Positions 31,504 to 41,203 are shown, counted from the stretch's first letter. The stretch is 42,273 nucleotides of DNA from JAPHTQ01 sp050302275 (GCA_050302275.1 JBNLAT010000025.1:1-42273); one strand, 5' to 3'. Numbers and translations: made by a program. The notes: generated by a model from the letters alone, not told the origin.

Positions 31504-33546
31504 CTAGGTGCCTAGCATGCCTTTGAGTGCGGAAAGATGGGCGCGACCGCGTTCCTGACGCTCCTCAGGAGAGCTTTCGATGCCTTTGCCTTCCCAGGCG
31601 AGGTCGTCCTGAGGCAGTTCTTCGAGGAAACGGCTCGGTTCGCAACGGACCAGTTCTCCGCCACGGCGACGGCGGCTGGCGAGGGTGATGGTCAGGGTGC
31701 GTTGGGCGCGGGTGATGCCGACATAGGCGAGGCGGCGCTCCTCCTCAATGTTCTCCTCTTCGATGGAGGTGCGATGGGGGAGCAGTTCCTCTTCCATGCC
31801 GACCAGATAGACGTGGGGAAACTCCAGTCCCTTGGCCGCGTGCAAGGTCATCAGGCGTACACTGTCGCCGCCCTCTTCCTCGTTCTGCCGTTCAAGGATA
31901 TCGATCAGGCTCATGCGCGCCACCATCTCGCTCAGATCGGCCGCTTCGTTCTCCTCGGCGTCAGCCATACGCTTGAGCCAGGCGAGCAGCTCTTCGACAT
32001 TCTCCATCCGCTTTTCCGCCTGCTTCAGATCGCGGCTGCTATCGTTAAGCCAGCTCTGGTAATCGATCTGGTTAACCAGATCGCGGGCGGCGGCCAGCGG
32101 ATCACCGCGGCGGGCGCGGTCGCCCAGTTCGACCAGCCAGTGGACGAAGCGGCTGAGGCGTTCATGGGTGCGGTCGTTGAGTTGTGTCTTAAGGCCCAGT
32201 TCAAAGCTGGCGGCAAACAGGCTGACGCCACGTTCGCTGGCGTAGCTGCCCAGTTTTTCCACGGTGCTGGCGCCGATCTCGCGTCGTGGGGTGTTGACCA
32301 CGCGCAGGAAGGCAGCATCGTCGTCCGGATTCACCAGCAGCCGCAGATAGGCCATGATGTCCTTCACCTCGGTGTAGGAGAAGAAGGAGTTGCCGCCGGA
32401 GATGGTGTAGGGAATACGGTGTTCGCGTAGTGCCTGTTCGAACAGGCGTGACTGGTGGTTGCCGCGGTAGAGGATGGCAAAATCGGAATAGGGATGTTTG
32501 TACTGAAAAACCTGATGCATGATCGCCGAGGCAACCTTGAGTGCTTCATCTTTCTCATCGGCGCAGCTGACGACCTTAATCGGATCGCCGTGGCCCAGTT
32601 CGCTCCACAATCTTTTCTCGAACACGTGCGGGTTGTTGGCGATCAGCTGGTTGGCGGCGTTGAGGATGCGGCCCATGGAGCGGTAGTTTTGCTCCAGCTT
32701 GATCACTTTCAGGTTGGGGTAGTCGTTACCCAGCAGTGCCAGGTTTTCCGGTTGCGCACCACGCCAAGCGTAGATCGACTGATCATCGTCGCCCACCACG
32801 GTCAGCGCCCCGCGTACCCCAACGAGTAGCTTCACCAGTTTGTACTGGGTGGCGTTGGTGTCCTGGTATTCATCGACCAGCAGATAACGTATACGATTTT
32901 GCCACTTCTCCAGAATCTCGGGGTGCTGCTGGAACAGCAGTACCGGCAACATAATCAGGTCATCGAAATCGACCGCATTAAAGGCCTTGAGGTGGCGGTT
33001 GTAGCTTTCGTAGAGAATCGCTGCGCTGTGCGCCACCGCTTCTTCGGCACTGGCCAGTGCCTGTTGCGGGGTGACGAAGGCGTTCTTCCAGTTTGAGATG
33101 CGGCGCTGCATCTCCTTCTCCAGATCGTTGTCACCCGCCTCGCGGCGTAACAGTTCTCGGATCAGGGTGGCGCTATCGCTGGCGTCGAAAATGGAAAAGC
33201 CACTTTTGTAACCGAGCGCCTTCAGCTCGCGACGAATGATGTCGAGTCCCAGAGTGTGGAAGGTGGAGACACGCAGGCCACGTCCTTCTTTACCTTCCAG
33301 CAGTTGTCCCACGCGCTCTTTCATCTCCCGCGCCGCCTTGTTGGTAAAGGTGACCGCAGCGATATGGCTGGGCGCGATTTCACAGTTGCGGATCAGGTGG
33401 GCGATCTTCTGTGTGATGACCCGGGTCTTGCCGCTGCCGGCACCGGCTAGCACCAGCAGGGGGCCGTCGATGTAGCGAACCGCTTCGCGTTGACTTGGGT
33501 TGAGTTGGGACACTGTATGATTTGTCTTTGATACAAAGGTCGTCAT
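31504..33546 (-). CDS. rep: ATP-dependent DNA helicase Rep
   Basis: A 680-residue superfamily 1A 3'-5' helicase that clears proteins from DNA ahead of replication forks. Motifs in order: LNPSQREAV (Q motif), GAGSGKTRV (Walker A), AVTFTNKAAREMKERVGQ (Ia), LLVDEYQDTN (II), VVGDDDQSIYAWRGA (III), EQNYRS (IV), LMTLHAAKGLEFPHVYLVGMEE (V) and YVGITRAQRTLTI (VI). The overall match follows E. coli Rep (for example STFHTLGLDIIRREL and NPHVFEKRLWSELG) rather than UvrD. The start is uncertain: ATG 33546 is used, while GTG 33513 would give VSQLNPSQ closer to the E. coli N-terminus; neither has a clear Shine-Dalgarno. Confidence 0.95.
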   Translation of the reverse strand: MTTFVSKTNHTVSQLNPSQREAVRYIDGPLLVLAGAGSGKTRVITQKIAHLIRNCEIAPSHIAAVTFTNKAAREMKERVGQLLEGKEGRGLRVSTFHTLGLDIIRRELKALGYKSGFSIFDASDSATLIRELLRREAGDNDLEKEMQRRISNWKNAFVTPQQALASAEEAVAHSAAILYESYNRHLKAFNAVDFDDLIMLPVLLFQQHPEILEKWQNRIRYLLVDEYQDTNATQYKLVKLLVGVRGALTVVGDDDQSIYAWRGAQPENLALLGNDYPNLKVIKLEQNYRSMGRILNAANQLIANNPHVFEKRLWSELGHGDPIKVVSCADEKDEALKVASAIMHQVFQYKHPYSDFAILYRGNHQSRLFEQALREHRIPYTISGGNSFFSYTEVKDIMAYLRLLVNPDDDAAFLRVVNTPRREIGASTVEKLGSYASERGVSLFAASFELGLKTQLNDRTHERLSRFVHWLVELGDRARRGDPLAAARDLVNQIDYQSWLNDSSRDLKQAEKRMENVEELLAWLKRMADAEENEAADLSEMVARMSLIDILERQNEEEGGDSVRLMTLHAAKGLEFPHVYLVGMEEELLPHRTSIEEENIEEERRLAYVGITRAQRTLTITLASRRRRGGELVRCEPSRFLEELPQDDLAWEGKGIESSPEERQERGRAHLSALKGMLGT

Positions 33547-33711
33547 TGTAACAGTAGTGATCGCGCTTGCGCAGAACCGTCTTCGCAAATGAGATCGCCG
33601 TCGCCCAATTCGGTGCGGCAGGGCGAAGCCCGCAGGTTGGTGTTACACTCCAAAGGGTCGGCCACTGACGCATGAGGGTTGCGTCGGGTCGCTACAAAAC
33701 CAAAAACCACC

Positions 33712-34617
33712 ATGAATGAAAGTGATTTATCACCCATACATGGGCGACCGATCATCTATGGCGAGGTATTGTTCGATACCTTTCCAGATGGTCGCGAGGT
33801 CCTCGGCGGCGCACCATTTAATGTTGCCCGCCATCTGCACGGATTCGGTTGCCAGCCGCTGTTTATCAGCCGGGTGGGAGACGATGCGCGTGGCGAGCAG
33901 GTACGTCAGGCGATGCAGGCGTGGGGCATGGATGTTTCTGGTCTCCAGCTGGATAACGAACATCCCACCGGCATCGTGCAGATCGCCATGCAGGGTAAAT
34001 CCCACACCTTCGATATCCTTGCCGATCAGGCCTACGATTATATCGATGCAGAAGCGGCGCTTTCGCTGTTAAAACAGGGCCATTATGGTCTGCTCTATTT
34101 CGGTTCGCTAATCGAACGCTCCCCCATTTCCCGTGCGACCCTGGAACAACTACGGGCACAACATCTGCCGCAATTCGTCGACATCAACCTGCGCGCTCCC
34201 TGGTGGAAGCAGAAAAGAATCATGGAGCTGGTGCAGGGTATCGACTGGCTCAAACTGAATAATGAAGAGCTGCGTGAGCTGGGATATGGCGGCGATACGC
34301 GTAACGCGGCGGCGATGCTGTATGCCGAATACGGTTTCGACACCCTGGTGGTGACCTGCGGTGAGCAGGGGGCGTTAATTGTCAGCGATGAAAGCATTGA
34401 GGAGGGGACACCGGTCGCAGTCGAGCAGTTGGTGGATACCGTCGGTGCGGGGGATGCATTCAGTGCCGTCTGTATTCTCGGTCTGTTGAAGGGTTGGGAG
34501 TGGCGCAAAACTTTGCGCCATGCCCTGGGTTTTGCCGCACGTCTTTGCGAAGTACGTGGTGCGGTGTTACCCGAACGTAGTTGGTATGACAGTGCATTAA
34601 CGGGTTGGGAGGCTTGA
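33712..34617 (+). CDS. PfkB-family sugar kinase, probable fructokinase
   Basis: A 301-residue ribokinase-like enzyme. The N-terminal signature LGGAPFNVARHLHGFG and the C-terminal DTVGAGDAFSAVCILG (catalytic Asp in GAGD) are complete. Bacterial relatives in sucrose gene clusters phosphorylate fructose at the expense of ATP, so it would return fructose from sucrose cleavage to metabolism. It lies 38 bp before the sucrose-phosphate synthase gene. The ATG at 33712 is chosen; its Shine-Dalgarno is not obvious, and a TTG at 33679 is a weaker alternative. Substrate assignment rests on context, since related kinases also use other sugars. Confidence 0.88.
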   Translation: MNESDLSPIHGRPIIYGEVLFDTFPDGREVLGGAPFNVARHLHGFGCQPLFISRVGDDARGEQVRQAMQAWGMDVSGLQLDNEHPTGIVQIAMQGKSHTFDILADQAYDYIDAEAALSLLKQGHYGLLYFGSLIERSPISRATLEQLRAQHLPQFVDINLRAPWWKQKRIMELVQGIDWLKLNNEELRELGYGGDTRNAAAMLYAEYGFDTLVVTCGEQGALIVSDESIEEGTPVAVEQLVDTVGAGDAFSAVCILGLLKGWEWRKTLRHALGFAARLCEVRGAVLPERSWYDSALTGWEA

Positions 34618-34655
34618 ATGGCACGCAGCGAGGTGCTCACTAACAGGGAGCAGTA

Positions 34656-36815
34656 ATGAAAGAACGTGGTTTGTATGTAGTGATGATTAGCGTCCACGGT
34701 TTGATCCGCGGACATAACCTGGAACTGGGGCGTGATGCCGATACTGGCGGTCAGACCAAGTACGTGGTCGAACTGGCGCGGGCGTTGGCCGAAAATCCCA
34801 AGGTGGAGCGGGTCGATCTGCTCACCCGGCAGGTGATCGATCCCAAGGTGGATGTCGATTATGCCGAACCCGAGGAGCGCATCGCCGATAATGCCTGGAT
34901 TATCCGCCTGCCCGCCGGACCGAGACGCTATTTCCGTAAAGAGGTGCTTTGGCCCTATCTTGATGCCTTCACCGATGAAGCACTGCAGCATCTGCGCCGC
35001 GTGGGGCAGGTCCCCGATTTCGTCCACAGCCATTATGCCGATGCCGGTTATGTCGGTACCCGATTGACTCAATTGCTGGGTGTGCCGTTGGTACACACCG
35101 GTCATTCCCTCGGTGTCGACAAACGCCGCCGCCTGCAGGACAAGGGTGTGCTACCGCAAAATATCGAGCGTAACTACAACATGAGCGCACGCATCGAGGC
35201 GGAGGAGATCACCCTGGGGAATGCGGCGCTGGTGATCGCCAGTACTTCGCAGGAGATAGAGCAGCAGTACAAGGCCTATGACAACTACCACCCGAAACGG
35301 ATGCGAGTGATTCCGCCCGGGGTCGATATCTCCCGTTTCCAGCCCCCTACCGCACGGCAGAAGAGACCACCCATCGCCAAGAGTCTGGAGCGTTTCCTCC
35401 ACGATCCGAAGAAGCCGATGATTCTGGCTTTGTCACGTGCTGATGAACGCAAGAATATTGCGACACTGGTACGTGCCTATGCTGAAAATCCCGACCTGCG
35501 TGAAATGGCCAATCTGGTAGTGATTGCTGGTAATCGCGATGACATCCATAAAATGGATAAGGGAGCGCGTGAAGTTCTTACTGAGCTGCTGATGCAGATC
35601 GACCGCTACGACCTTTACGGTAAAGTCGCTTACCCCAAAGCCCATGAACCGAACGATGTGCCTGATCTCTATCGCCTGGCAGCGATGACCCATGGTGTGT
35701 TTGTTAACCCGGCTCTGACGGAACCGTTCGGCCTGACCCTGATCGAAGCCGCGGCCAGTGGCGTACCGCTGGTGGCGACCGAGGACGGTGGACCGCGGGA
35801 TATCCTGCAACACTGCAAGAGCGGTTTTCTGGTCGATCCACTGGATGCCGATGCCATGGGTGAGAAGATTTACGAGGTGCTCAACAGTAAGACTCGCTGG
35901 CAGAAATTCTCCCGTGCCGGGGTGCGAGGGGCACGCAACACTTATACCTGGAGCGGCCATGTGGAGACCTACATCAGCGAGATATGTCGGGTGCTGGGCA
36001 AGATCAGTAAAAAAGAGCGGCGCTTCTCTCTCTCTCGCAATCGACTGCCGACAGTCGATCGGGTACTGATCGTTGATATCGACAGTACCCTGCTGGGTGA
36101 TAAAGCGGCACTGCAGCAATTACTGCGACGCCTGAAAGCGGCAGGCGATCGGCTTGCCTTCGGTATCGCAACGGGGCGCAATCTTGCCAGTACCTTGAAG
36201 GTGTTAAAGGAGTGGAAGGTTCCGGTACCAGATTTGCTGATTACCTCCGTCGGGTCCGAGATCTATTACGGTAACGGAATGGTAGAAGACCTTGGTTGGC
36301 AACGGCACATTAACTACCAGTGGAAACCGGAACAGAAACGAAAAATTCTGGAGAGTGTACCGGGCCTGAAATTACAGCCGAAGTCGGAACAGTTACGTTT
36401 CAAGGTCAGTTATTACGTCGACCCAGACAAGATACCGAGTCTTAAGTCGATTCAGGGTAAATTGCGGAAGAAGGATTTGCATTGCAAGTTGATCTATTCC
36501 CATCAGGCCTACCTCGATTTATTACCGATTCGGGCTTCAAAGGGATTGGCTATCCGCTATCTTTTGATGAAGTGGGGACTCTCTCCCGATCATCTGCTGG
36601 TGGCCGGAGATTCTGGTAACGATATCGAAATGTTGCGTGGCGAAACTTTGGGTGTGGTAGTCGGTAACTACAGCCCTGAAGTGGAGATACTCAAGGGAGA
36701 ACCACGGATCTACTTTGCCGAGGGTGAATTCGCTACAGGGGTATTGGAAGGTGCCGATCATTATGACTTTTTCGGCGAGGTGATTACCTGTGACGGTGAC
36801 GAGGAAGAGGCATGA
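34656..36815 (+). CDS. Bifunctional sucrose-phosphate synthase / sucrose-phosphatase fusion
   Basis: A 719-residue protein. Residues about 5-450 are a GT-B sucrose-phosphate synthase (MISVHGLIRGHNLELGRDADTGGQTKYVVELARAL; HSHYADAGYVG; nucleotide-sugar E-x7-E in TEPFGLTLIEAA). Residues about 465-710 are a HAD sucrose-phosphatase with an intact active site: DIDST (Asp474, Asp476), ATGR, the lysine of KGLAIRY, and GDSGND (Asp652, Asp656). The first domain joins UDP-glucose and fructose-6-P; the second removes the phosphate. Many bacterial homologues lose the phosphatase residues; these are present, so one protein should make free sucrose. No separate spp gene is present. Ribosome binding site AGGGAG precedes the ATG. 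The next gene overlaps by 4 bp. Confidence 0.93.
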   Translation: MKERGLYVVMISVHGLIRGHNLELGRDADTGGQTKYVVELARALAENPKVERVDLLTRQVIDPKVDVDYAEPEERIADNAWIIRLPAGPRRYFRKEVLWPYLDAFTDEALQHLRRVGQVPDFVHSHYADAGYVGTRLTQLLGVPLVHTGHSLGVDKRRRLQDKGVLPQNIERNYNMSARIEAEEITLGNAALVIASTSQEIEQQYKAYDNYHPKRMRVIPPGVDISRFQPPTARQKRPPIAKSLERFLHDPKKPMILALSRADERKNIATLVRAYAENPDLREMANLVVIAGNRDDIHKMDKGAREVLTELLMQIDRYDLYGKVAYPKAHEPNDVPDLYRLAAMTHGVFVNPALTEPFGLTLIEAAASGVPLVATEDGGPRDILQHCKSGFLVDPLDADAMGEKIYEVLNSKTRWQKFSRAGVRGARNTYTWSGHVETYISEICRVLGKISKKERRFSLSRNRLPTVDRVLIVDIDSTLLGDKAALQQLLRRLKAAGDRLAFGIATGRNLASTLKVLKEWKVPVPDLLITSVGSEIYYGNGMVEDLGWQRHINYQWKPEQKRKILESVPGLKLQPKSEQLRFKVSYYVDPDKIPSLKSIQGKLRKKDLHCKLIYSHQAYLDLLPIRASKGLAIRYLLMKWGLSPDHLLVAGDSGNDIEMLRGETLGVVVGNYSPEVEILKGEPRIYFAEGEFATGVLEGADHYDFFGEVITCDGDEEEA

Positions 36816-39205
36816 CCGAAACACTTCAGGAATTATTGCATGACGATAAACAGGGGTTTTATCTGTTACTGCGGCATCTCTGCAGTATGAATAAAACCCT
36901 GATGCTCCGTTCGGAGTTATGGGATAGCTATGAGGCATTCTGTGCCACTGAAGATGGAGCCCAATACGCCACGGCCAAGCTACAGAAATTGATCGCAGTT
37001 ACCCAGGAGGCGGTGCTCGACTCACCCTGGATCTATTTCGCCATGCGTCCACGCATCGGTCGCTGGGAATATCTGCGAGTGCATCAGGAGCAGATGCATT
37101 ATGAAATTATTCCGGTTGAAGAGTTCCTGCTGTTCAAGGAGCGCCATGTTGCCGGTATTACCGCTGAACATTGGATGCTGGAACTCGATCTCGGACCATT
37201 CAATCGTGAATTTCCACGTATGTACGAGGCACGATCTATCGGTCGTGGCGTGGAATTTCTGAACCGTCGTCTCTCCAGCCAACTGTTCCAGACCCACGGA
37301 CCGGGCATCGCCCACCTGTTCAAATTTTTGCAGGTGCACCAGGCGCAGGGACAGCAACTGATGCTCAACAATCACATCACCGGCGTCACCGAACTACAAC
37401 AGGCGCTACGTCGGGCAGAAGATTATCTGGCCGAAGTTGCGCCTGGCGCCAAATGGGACGAGGTGGGGGAGAATTTGCAGCGGCTCGGTTTTGAGCCGGG
37501 TTGGGGACGTGATGCCCGGCGTATGCGTGAGACGCTGTTATTACTCTCCGATGTGTTGGAAGCGCCGGATCCTGCAACGCTGGAAGAGTTTCTCGGTCGC
37601 ATTCCGATGATCTATCGTCTGGCGATTCTCTCGCCTCACGGTTTCTTTGGACAGGACAAAGTATTGGGTTTGCCCGATACCGGTGGTCAGGTGGTCTACA
37701 TCCTCGATCAGGTACGCGCACTGGAACGGGAGATGCGCAAACGGCTCGATGAGCAGGGACTCGATCTGGAACCAGATATCGTGGTGATAACCCGCCTGAT
37801 CCCGGAAGCCGGTAATACCACCTGCAACCAGCCGCTTGAACCGATCGTCGGTACCACCCATGCGCGGATATTGCGTGTGCCTTTCCGCAACGAGAGCGGG
37901 GAAGTGATTCCGCACTGGATTTCGCGTTTTGAGGTCTGGCCCTATCTGGAGCGCTTTGCCCATGAAGCGGCGCAGGCGGTGCAGGCAGAAATGGGTGGTC
38001 GACCCGATCTGGTGATCGGTAACTATTCCGATGGCAATCTGGTGGCGACTTTAATGTCGCAGCAACTTGGCGTGACCCAGTGCAACATTGCACACGCGCT
38101 GGAGAAAACCAAGTATCTCTACTCCGATCTCTACTGGCAAGAGAACGAAGCGCAATATCACTTCTCCTGTCAGTTCACCGCAGATTTGATCGCGATGAAC
38201 TCGGCGGATTTTATTATCACCAGTACCTTCCAGGAAATTGCGGGTACCCGCGACAGTGTCGGCCAATATGAAAGTCATGTCAGTTTCACTATGCCGGGAC
38301 TCTACCGGGTGGTGAACGGTATCGATGTTTACGATCCGAAATTTAATATCGTCTCTCCCGGTGCCGATGCGGATATCTATTTCCCCTACACTGACACAGA
38401 ACGACGGCTACAGGGACTTCATGGCGAACTGGATGAGATGGTGTATGGCGGTGAGCGCGACGATGCCCGCGGAGTGTTGAAGGATCGAGACAAGCCGCCA
38501 ATCTTTACCATGGCGCGACTGGATCGGATCAAAAACATCACTGGTCTGGTCGAGTGGTATGCAAAAGATGATGAGCTGCGTGAAAGGGCCAATCTGGTGG
38601 TGATCGCCGGTTTCGTTAATGCCGAGCAGTCAAAGGATCGCGAGGAGCAGCAGCAAATTGCGCACATGCATGAACTGTTCGAGCAGTACGGTCTTGATGA
38701 ACAGGTGCGTTGGCTTGGAGTGCAACTGGATAAACCTCTGGCGGGTGAGCTTTATCGATTTATTGCCGATCACGGCGGCGTGTTTGTTCAACCGGCCCTG
38801 TTCGAGGCCTTTGGTTTGACGGTGGTGGAAGCGATGACCTGTGGTTTACCGACCTTCGCCACCCGTTACGGCGGCCCGTTGGAGATCATCGAACACGGTC
38901 ATTCCGGTTTTCACATCGATCCCAACCATGGCGATCAGGTATGCCATGAGTTGCATGAATTCTTCGAACGCTGTGAAAGCGAAGAAGATTACTGGAAGCG
39001 CATTTCAGATGAAGCCATCGAACGTATCCGTAGTCGTTATACCTGGGAGCGTTATGCCAGCCGGATGATGACACTCTCGCGGATCTATGGATTCTGGAAG
39101 TACGTGACTAATCTGGAACGGGATGAAACCCGCCGTTACCTGCAGATGTTTTACGGCTTGCAGTTCAGACCCAGGGCCATGGCATTGTTGGGTGGGGAGA
39201 GCTGA
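36812..39205 (+). CDS. Sucrose synthase
   Basis: A 797-residue GT-B enzyme, full family length, catalysing the reversible reaction sucrose + NDP = NDP-glucose + fructose. The N-terminal regulatory domains (about 1-270) are followed by the catalytic region with GFFGQDKVLGLPDTGGQVVYILDQVRALE, HALEKTKYLYSDLYW, IITSTFQEIAGT, RLDRIKNITGLVEWYAK and the E-x7-E of LFEAFGLTVVEAM (about 665). Bacterial enzymes often prefer ADP, which would link sucrose to glycogen synthesis; I cannot tell that from sequence here. Start overlaps the previous stop (ATGA), so the two enzymes are translationally coupled. Confidence 0.95.
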   Translation: MTETLQELLHDDKQGFYLLLRHLCSMNKTLMLRSELWDSYEAFCATEDGAQYATAKLQKLIAVTQEAVLDSPWIYFAMRPRIGRWEYLRVHQEQMHYEIIPVEEFLLFKERHVAGITAEHWMLELDLGPFNREFPRMYEARSIGRGVEFLNRRLSSQLFQTHGPGIAHLFKFLQVHQAQGQQLMLNNHITGVTELQQALRRAEDYLAEVAPGAKWDEVGENLQRLGFEPGWGRDARRMRETLLLLSDVLEAPDPATLEEFLGRIPMIYRLAILSPHGFFGQDKVLGLPDTGGQVVYILDQVRALEREMRKRLDEQGLDLEPDIVVITRLIPEAGNTTCNQPLEPIVGTTHARILRVPFRNESGEVIPHWISRFEVWPYLERFAHEAAQAVQAEMGGRPDLVIGNYSDGNLVATLMSQQLGVTQCNIAHALEKTKYLYSDLYWQENEAQYHFSCQFTADLIAMNSADFIITSTFQEIAGTRDSVGQYESHVSFTMPGLYRVVNGIDVYDPKFNIVSPGADADIYFPYTDTERRLQGLHGELDEMVYGGERDDARGVLKDRDKPPIFTMARLDRIKNITGLVEWYAKDDELRERANLVVIAGFVNAEQSKDREEQQQIAHMHELFEQYGLDEQVRWLGVQLDKPLAGELYRFIADHGGVFVQPALFEAFGLTVVEAMTCGLPTFATRYGGPLEIIEHGHSGFHIDPNHGDQVCHELHEFFERCESEEDYWKRISDEAIERIRSRYTWERYASRMMTLSRIYGFWKYVTNLERDETRRYLQMFYGLQFRPRAMALLGGES

Positions 39206-39216
39206 CGTTAGGTCGC

Positions 39217-40722
39217 TTATTGTTGTCGATCCAGTTTACGGTAACTGATTGCCTCGGTGAGATGGCTCTCTTCGATATCTTTACTTTGAGCCATATCGGC
39301 GATGGTGCGTGCCAATTTCAGAATACGATGATGGGCGCGGGCAGATAGCCCTAACATTTCAGTGGCCTGTTCCAGCAGCTGTGCCTCTCGCTTCTCCAGG
39401 CGACAATATTTTTTCACTTCCCGATTATCCAGCAGCGCATTGGCCTTGGCGCTGCGCTGTTGCTGTATCTCACGACATTTCACTACGCGGTCACGTACCG
39501 TGGCGCTGCTCTCTTCTTTTTGCCCATGATCCTGTAGTACGCCTTTTGCCAGTGGCGGCACTTCGATATGTAGATCGATGCGATCCAGTAGTGGACCGGA
39601 GAGTCGGGCACGGTAGCGGGCGATCTGCTCTTCGGTGCAGCGACAGCGACCTGATGGATGACCGTGATAACCGCAGGGGCAGGGATTCATCGCCGCGACC
39701 AGTTGGAAGCGGGCCGGGAATTGTGCCTGACGTGCGGCACGGGAGATCGTGATCTGCCCCGACTCCAGCGGTTCCCGCAATACTTCCAGTACTTTACGAT
39801 CGAACTCGGGCAGTTCATCAAGAAATAGTACCCCGTTGTGCGCTAGCGATATTTCACCGGGACGGGGATGACCGCCACCACCGACCATGGCCACTGCGGA
39901 AGCCGTATGGTGCGGGGCGCGGAAATTGCGTTGCGCCCAGGTTTCAAACTGAAATCCCTGCTCGCTGATGGAAGCGAGTGCCGCACTCTCTACGGCCTCC
40001 TCTTCATTCATCGGCGGCAGGATACCGGGTAGGCGGCTGGCGAGCATGGTCTTGCCTGTTCCTGGTGGGCCATACATCAACATGCTGTGACCACCTGCGG
40101 CGGCGATCTCCAGTGCGCGGCGTGCGTGGGGTTGGCCATAGACTTCGGCAAGGTCTGGAATATTGTTTGTACTGACAGCGGGCATTGGGGTTGTGTGTAG
40201 TGGCAGTCGCTGTTGTCCATGCAGGTGTGCAACGACATCAAGTAGATGTTCCGCAGGATGGATCGTGGCGCCACTGACCATTGCCGCCTCGTCGGCGTTC
40301 TGTTGTGGGGTGATCAGACTGCGTCCTGCATCTCGCGCTCGTAACGCGACCGGCAACACGCCGCGTATCGGACGCAGTTGGCCGCCCAGTCCCAGTTCGC
40401 CGACAAACTCATACCGTTCAAGATTTTCGCCAGGGATTTGCCCGGAGGCTGCGAGGATGCCGAGGGCGATGGGTAGATCGTAGCGACCACCTTCCTTGGG
40501 CAGATCCGCCGGGGCGAGGCTCACTGTGATGCGCCGTGCAGGATATTCGAAACGAGCGTTGAGCAGGGCGGCGCGAACCCGATCCTTACTCTCTTTTACC
40601 GCTGCTTCAGGCAGGCCGACGATAGAGAGGGCAGGCAGGCCGTTTGCCAGGTGAACCTCAATGATAACTTCTGGTGCTTCGATGCCGACTGCGGCACGAG
40701 TGTGGATGATTGCTAATGACAT
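39217..40722 (-). CDS. comM: YifB/ComM family Mg-chelatase-like AAA+ ATPase
   Basis: A 501-residue AAA+ helicase-like protein. The N-terminal Lon-protease-like S5 fold (about 1-170) has ALSIVGLPEAAVKESKDRVRAAL. The AAA+ module has Walker A GPPGTGKTML (near 217) and Walker B GVLFLDELPEF; the zinc-like MNPCPCGYHG and RCTEEQIARYRARLSGPLLDRIDLHIEV follow, and the C-terminal LSARAHHRILKLARTIADM. ComM promotes branch migration during natural transformation in Vibrio and Acinetobacter, so it may act in homologous recombination. It follows ubiK by 33 bp on the same strand and converges with the sucrose operon. Confidence 0.95.
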   Translation of the reverse strand: MSLAIIHTRAAVGIEAPEVIIEVHLANGLPALSIVGLPEAAVKESKDRVRAALLNARFEYPARRITVSLAPADLPKEGGRYDLPIALGILAASGQIPGENLERYEFVGELGLGGQLRPIRGVLPVALRARDAGRSLITPQQNADEAAMVSGATIHPAEHLLDVVAHLHGQQRLPLHTTPMPAVSTNNIPDLAEVYGQPHARRALEIAAAGGHSMLMYGPPGTGKTMLASRLPGILPPMNEEEAVESAALASISEQGFQFETWAQRNFRAPHHTASAVAMVGGGGHPRPGEISLAHNGVLFLDELPEFDRKVLEVLREPLESGQITISRAARQAQFPARFQLVAAMNPCPCGYHGHPSGRCRCTEEQIARYRARLSGPLLDRIDLHIEVPPLAKGVLQDHGQKEESSATVRDRVVKCREIQQQRSAKANALLDNREVKKYCRLEKREAQLLEQATEMLGLSARAHHRILKLARTIADMAQSKDIEESHLTEAISYRKLDRQQ

Positions 40723-40755
40723 GTCGCCCTTCCCTGGCGTTTTGTCTGATGGCTA

Positions 40756-41004
40756 TTAGTCGTGTTTGAGTTTTGCCTCCAACTCGACCAGCTGTTTTTC
40801 CAGTGCCTCCAGTTTCTCCCGGGAGCGTTGCAGGACTTTTGCCTGTACCTCGAACTCTTCGCGGGTGACCAGATCCATCTTGCTGAAGGCTGCGTGTAGC
40901 ACGCTACGGATATTCTTCTCCGCGTCTTCTCTCAATACGTTCACCCCGGGCGGCAGGATTTCGCCGAGGCGCTTGCTCAATTCATCGATCACGTTCTTTT
41001 CCAT
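40756..41004 (-). CDS. ubiK: Ubiquinone biosynthesis accessory factor UbiK
   Basis: An 82-residue BMFP/YqiC-family protein. The N-terminal part contains an amphipathic helix (IDELSKRLGEILPPGVNVLREDAEKNIRSVLHAAFSKMDLVTREEFEVQ) and the C-terminal half is a coiled coil (LQRSREKLEALEKQLVELEAKL). UbiK binds UbiJ and lipids and assists aerobic ubiquinone synthesis. Length and both segments match the family. It is upstream of comM, a linkage seen in many gammaproteobacteria, and divergent from the TorF porin gene across 270 bp that carries the nitrogen-type control sites. Confidence 0.94.
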   Translation of the reverse strand: MEKNVIDELSKRLGEILPPGVNVLREDAEKNIRSVLHAAFSKMDLVTREEFEVQAKVLQRSREKLEALEKQLVELEAKLKHD

Positions 41005-41027
41005 ATTGAATTAATGCCGTTTTTCAG

Positions 41028-41122
41028 TGCACCGCTAGTGTACGTCATTTTTTTGCAGCTTGTGCACCATAACAGCGCACCGTAGTGGTGCAGTTGGTTC
41101 GAGAGCATTCCATTGTGGTGCG
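41028..41122 (+). promoter_or_regulatory. Cluster of NtrC-like binding sites
   Basis: Four 17-bp elements of the form TGCACC-N5-GGTGCA are visible. The best, CGCACC-N5-GGTGCA at 41076-41092, has GCACC/GGTGC as a perfect palindrome. Weaker ones are TGCACC-N5-AGCGCA (41063-41079), CATTCC-N5-GGTGCG (41106-41122) and TGCACC-N5-TGTACG (41028-41044). Relative to the predicted start at about 41214 they centre near -130, -143, -100 and -178, the usual enhancer range of NtrC. Confidence 0.7.
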
Positions 41123-41187
41123 CTGATTTTATGCAAACTTTATTACGAATTAATGTAACTGTCTGTTTTATTAAATAAAAACGGTAT

Positions 41188-41203
41188 TGGCACGGCTAAT
41201 GCA
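41188..41203 (+). promoter_or_regulatory. Sigma-54 promoter of the porin-glnK unit
   Basis: TGGCACG-N4-ATGCA has GG and GC exactly 10 bp apart and differs from the consensus TGGCACG-N4-TTGCW at one base. Transcription should begin about 12 nt after the GC, near 41214, 61 nt before the porin ATG. Confidence 0.8.

Noticed and set aside
31537..32430. Plus-strand open frame of 297 codons opposite rep
   Set aside because: It is antisense to the conserved C-terminal motifs of the Rep helicase; composition is typical of a shadow frame.
34095..35105. Minus-strand open frame of 336 codons across the kinase and sucrose-phosphate synthase genes
   Set aside because: It spans two well supported plus-strand genes and their junction and encodes nothing recognisable.
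41131..41187. Possible IHF site between the NtrC-like sites and the sigma-54 promoter
   Set aside because: The stretch is AT-rich, as expected for a bend, but I could not find a convincing match to the IHF consensus by eye.
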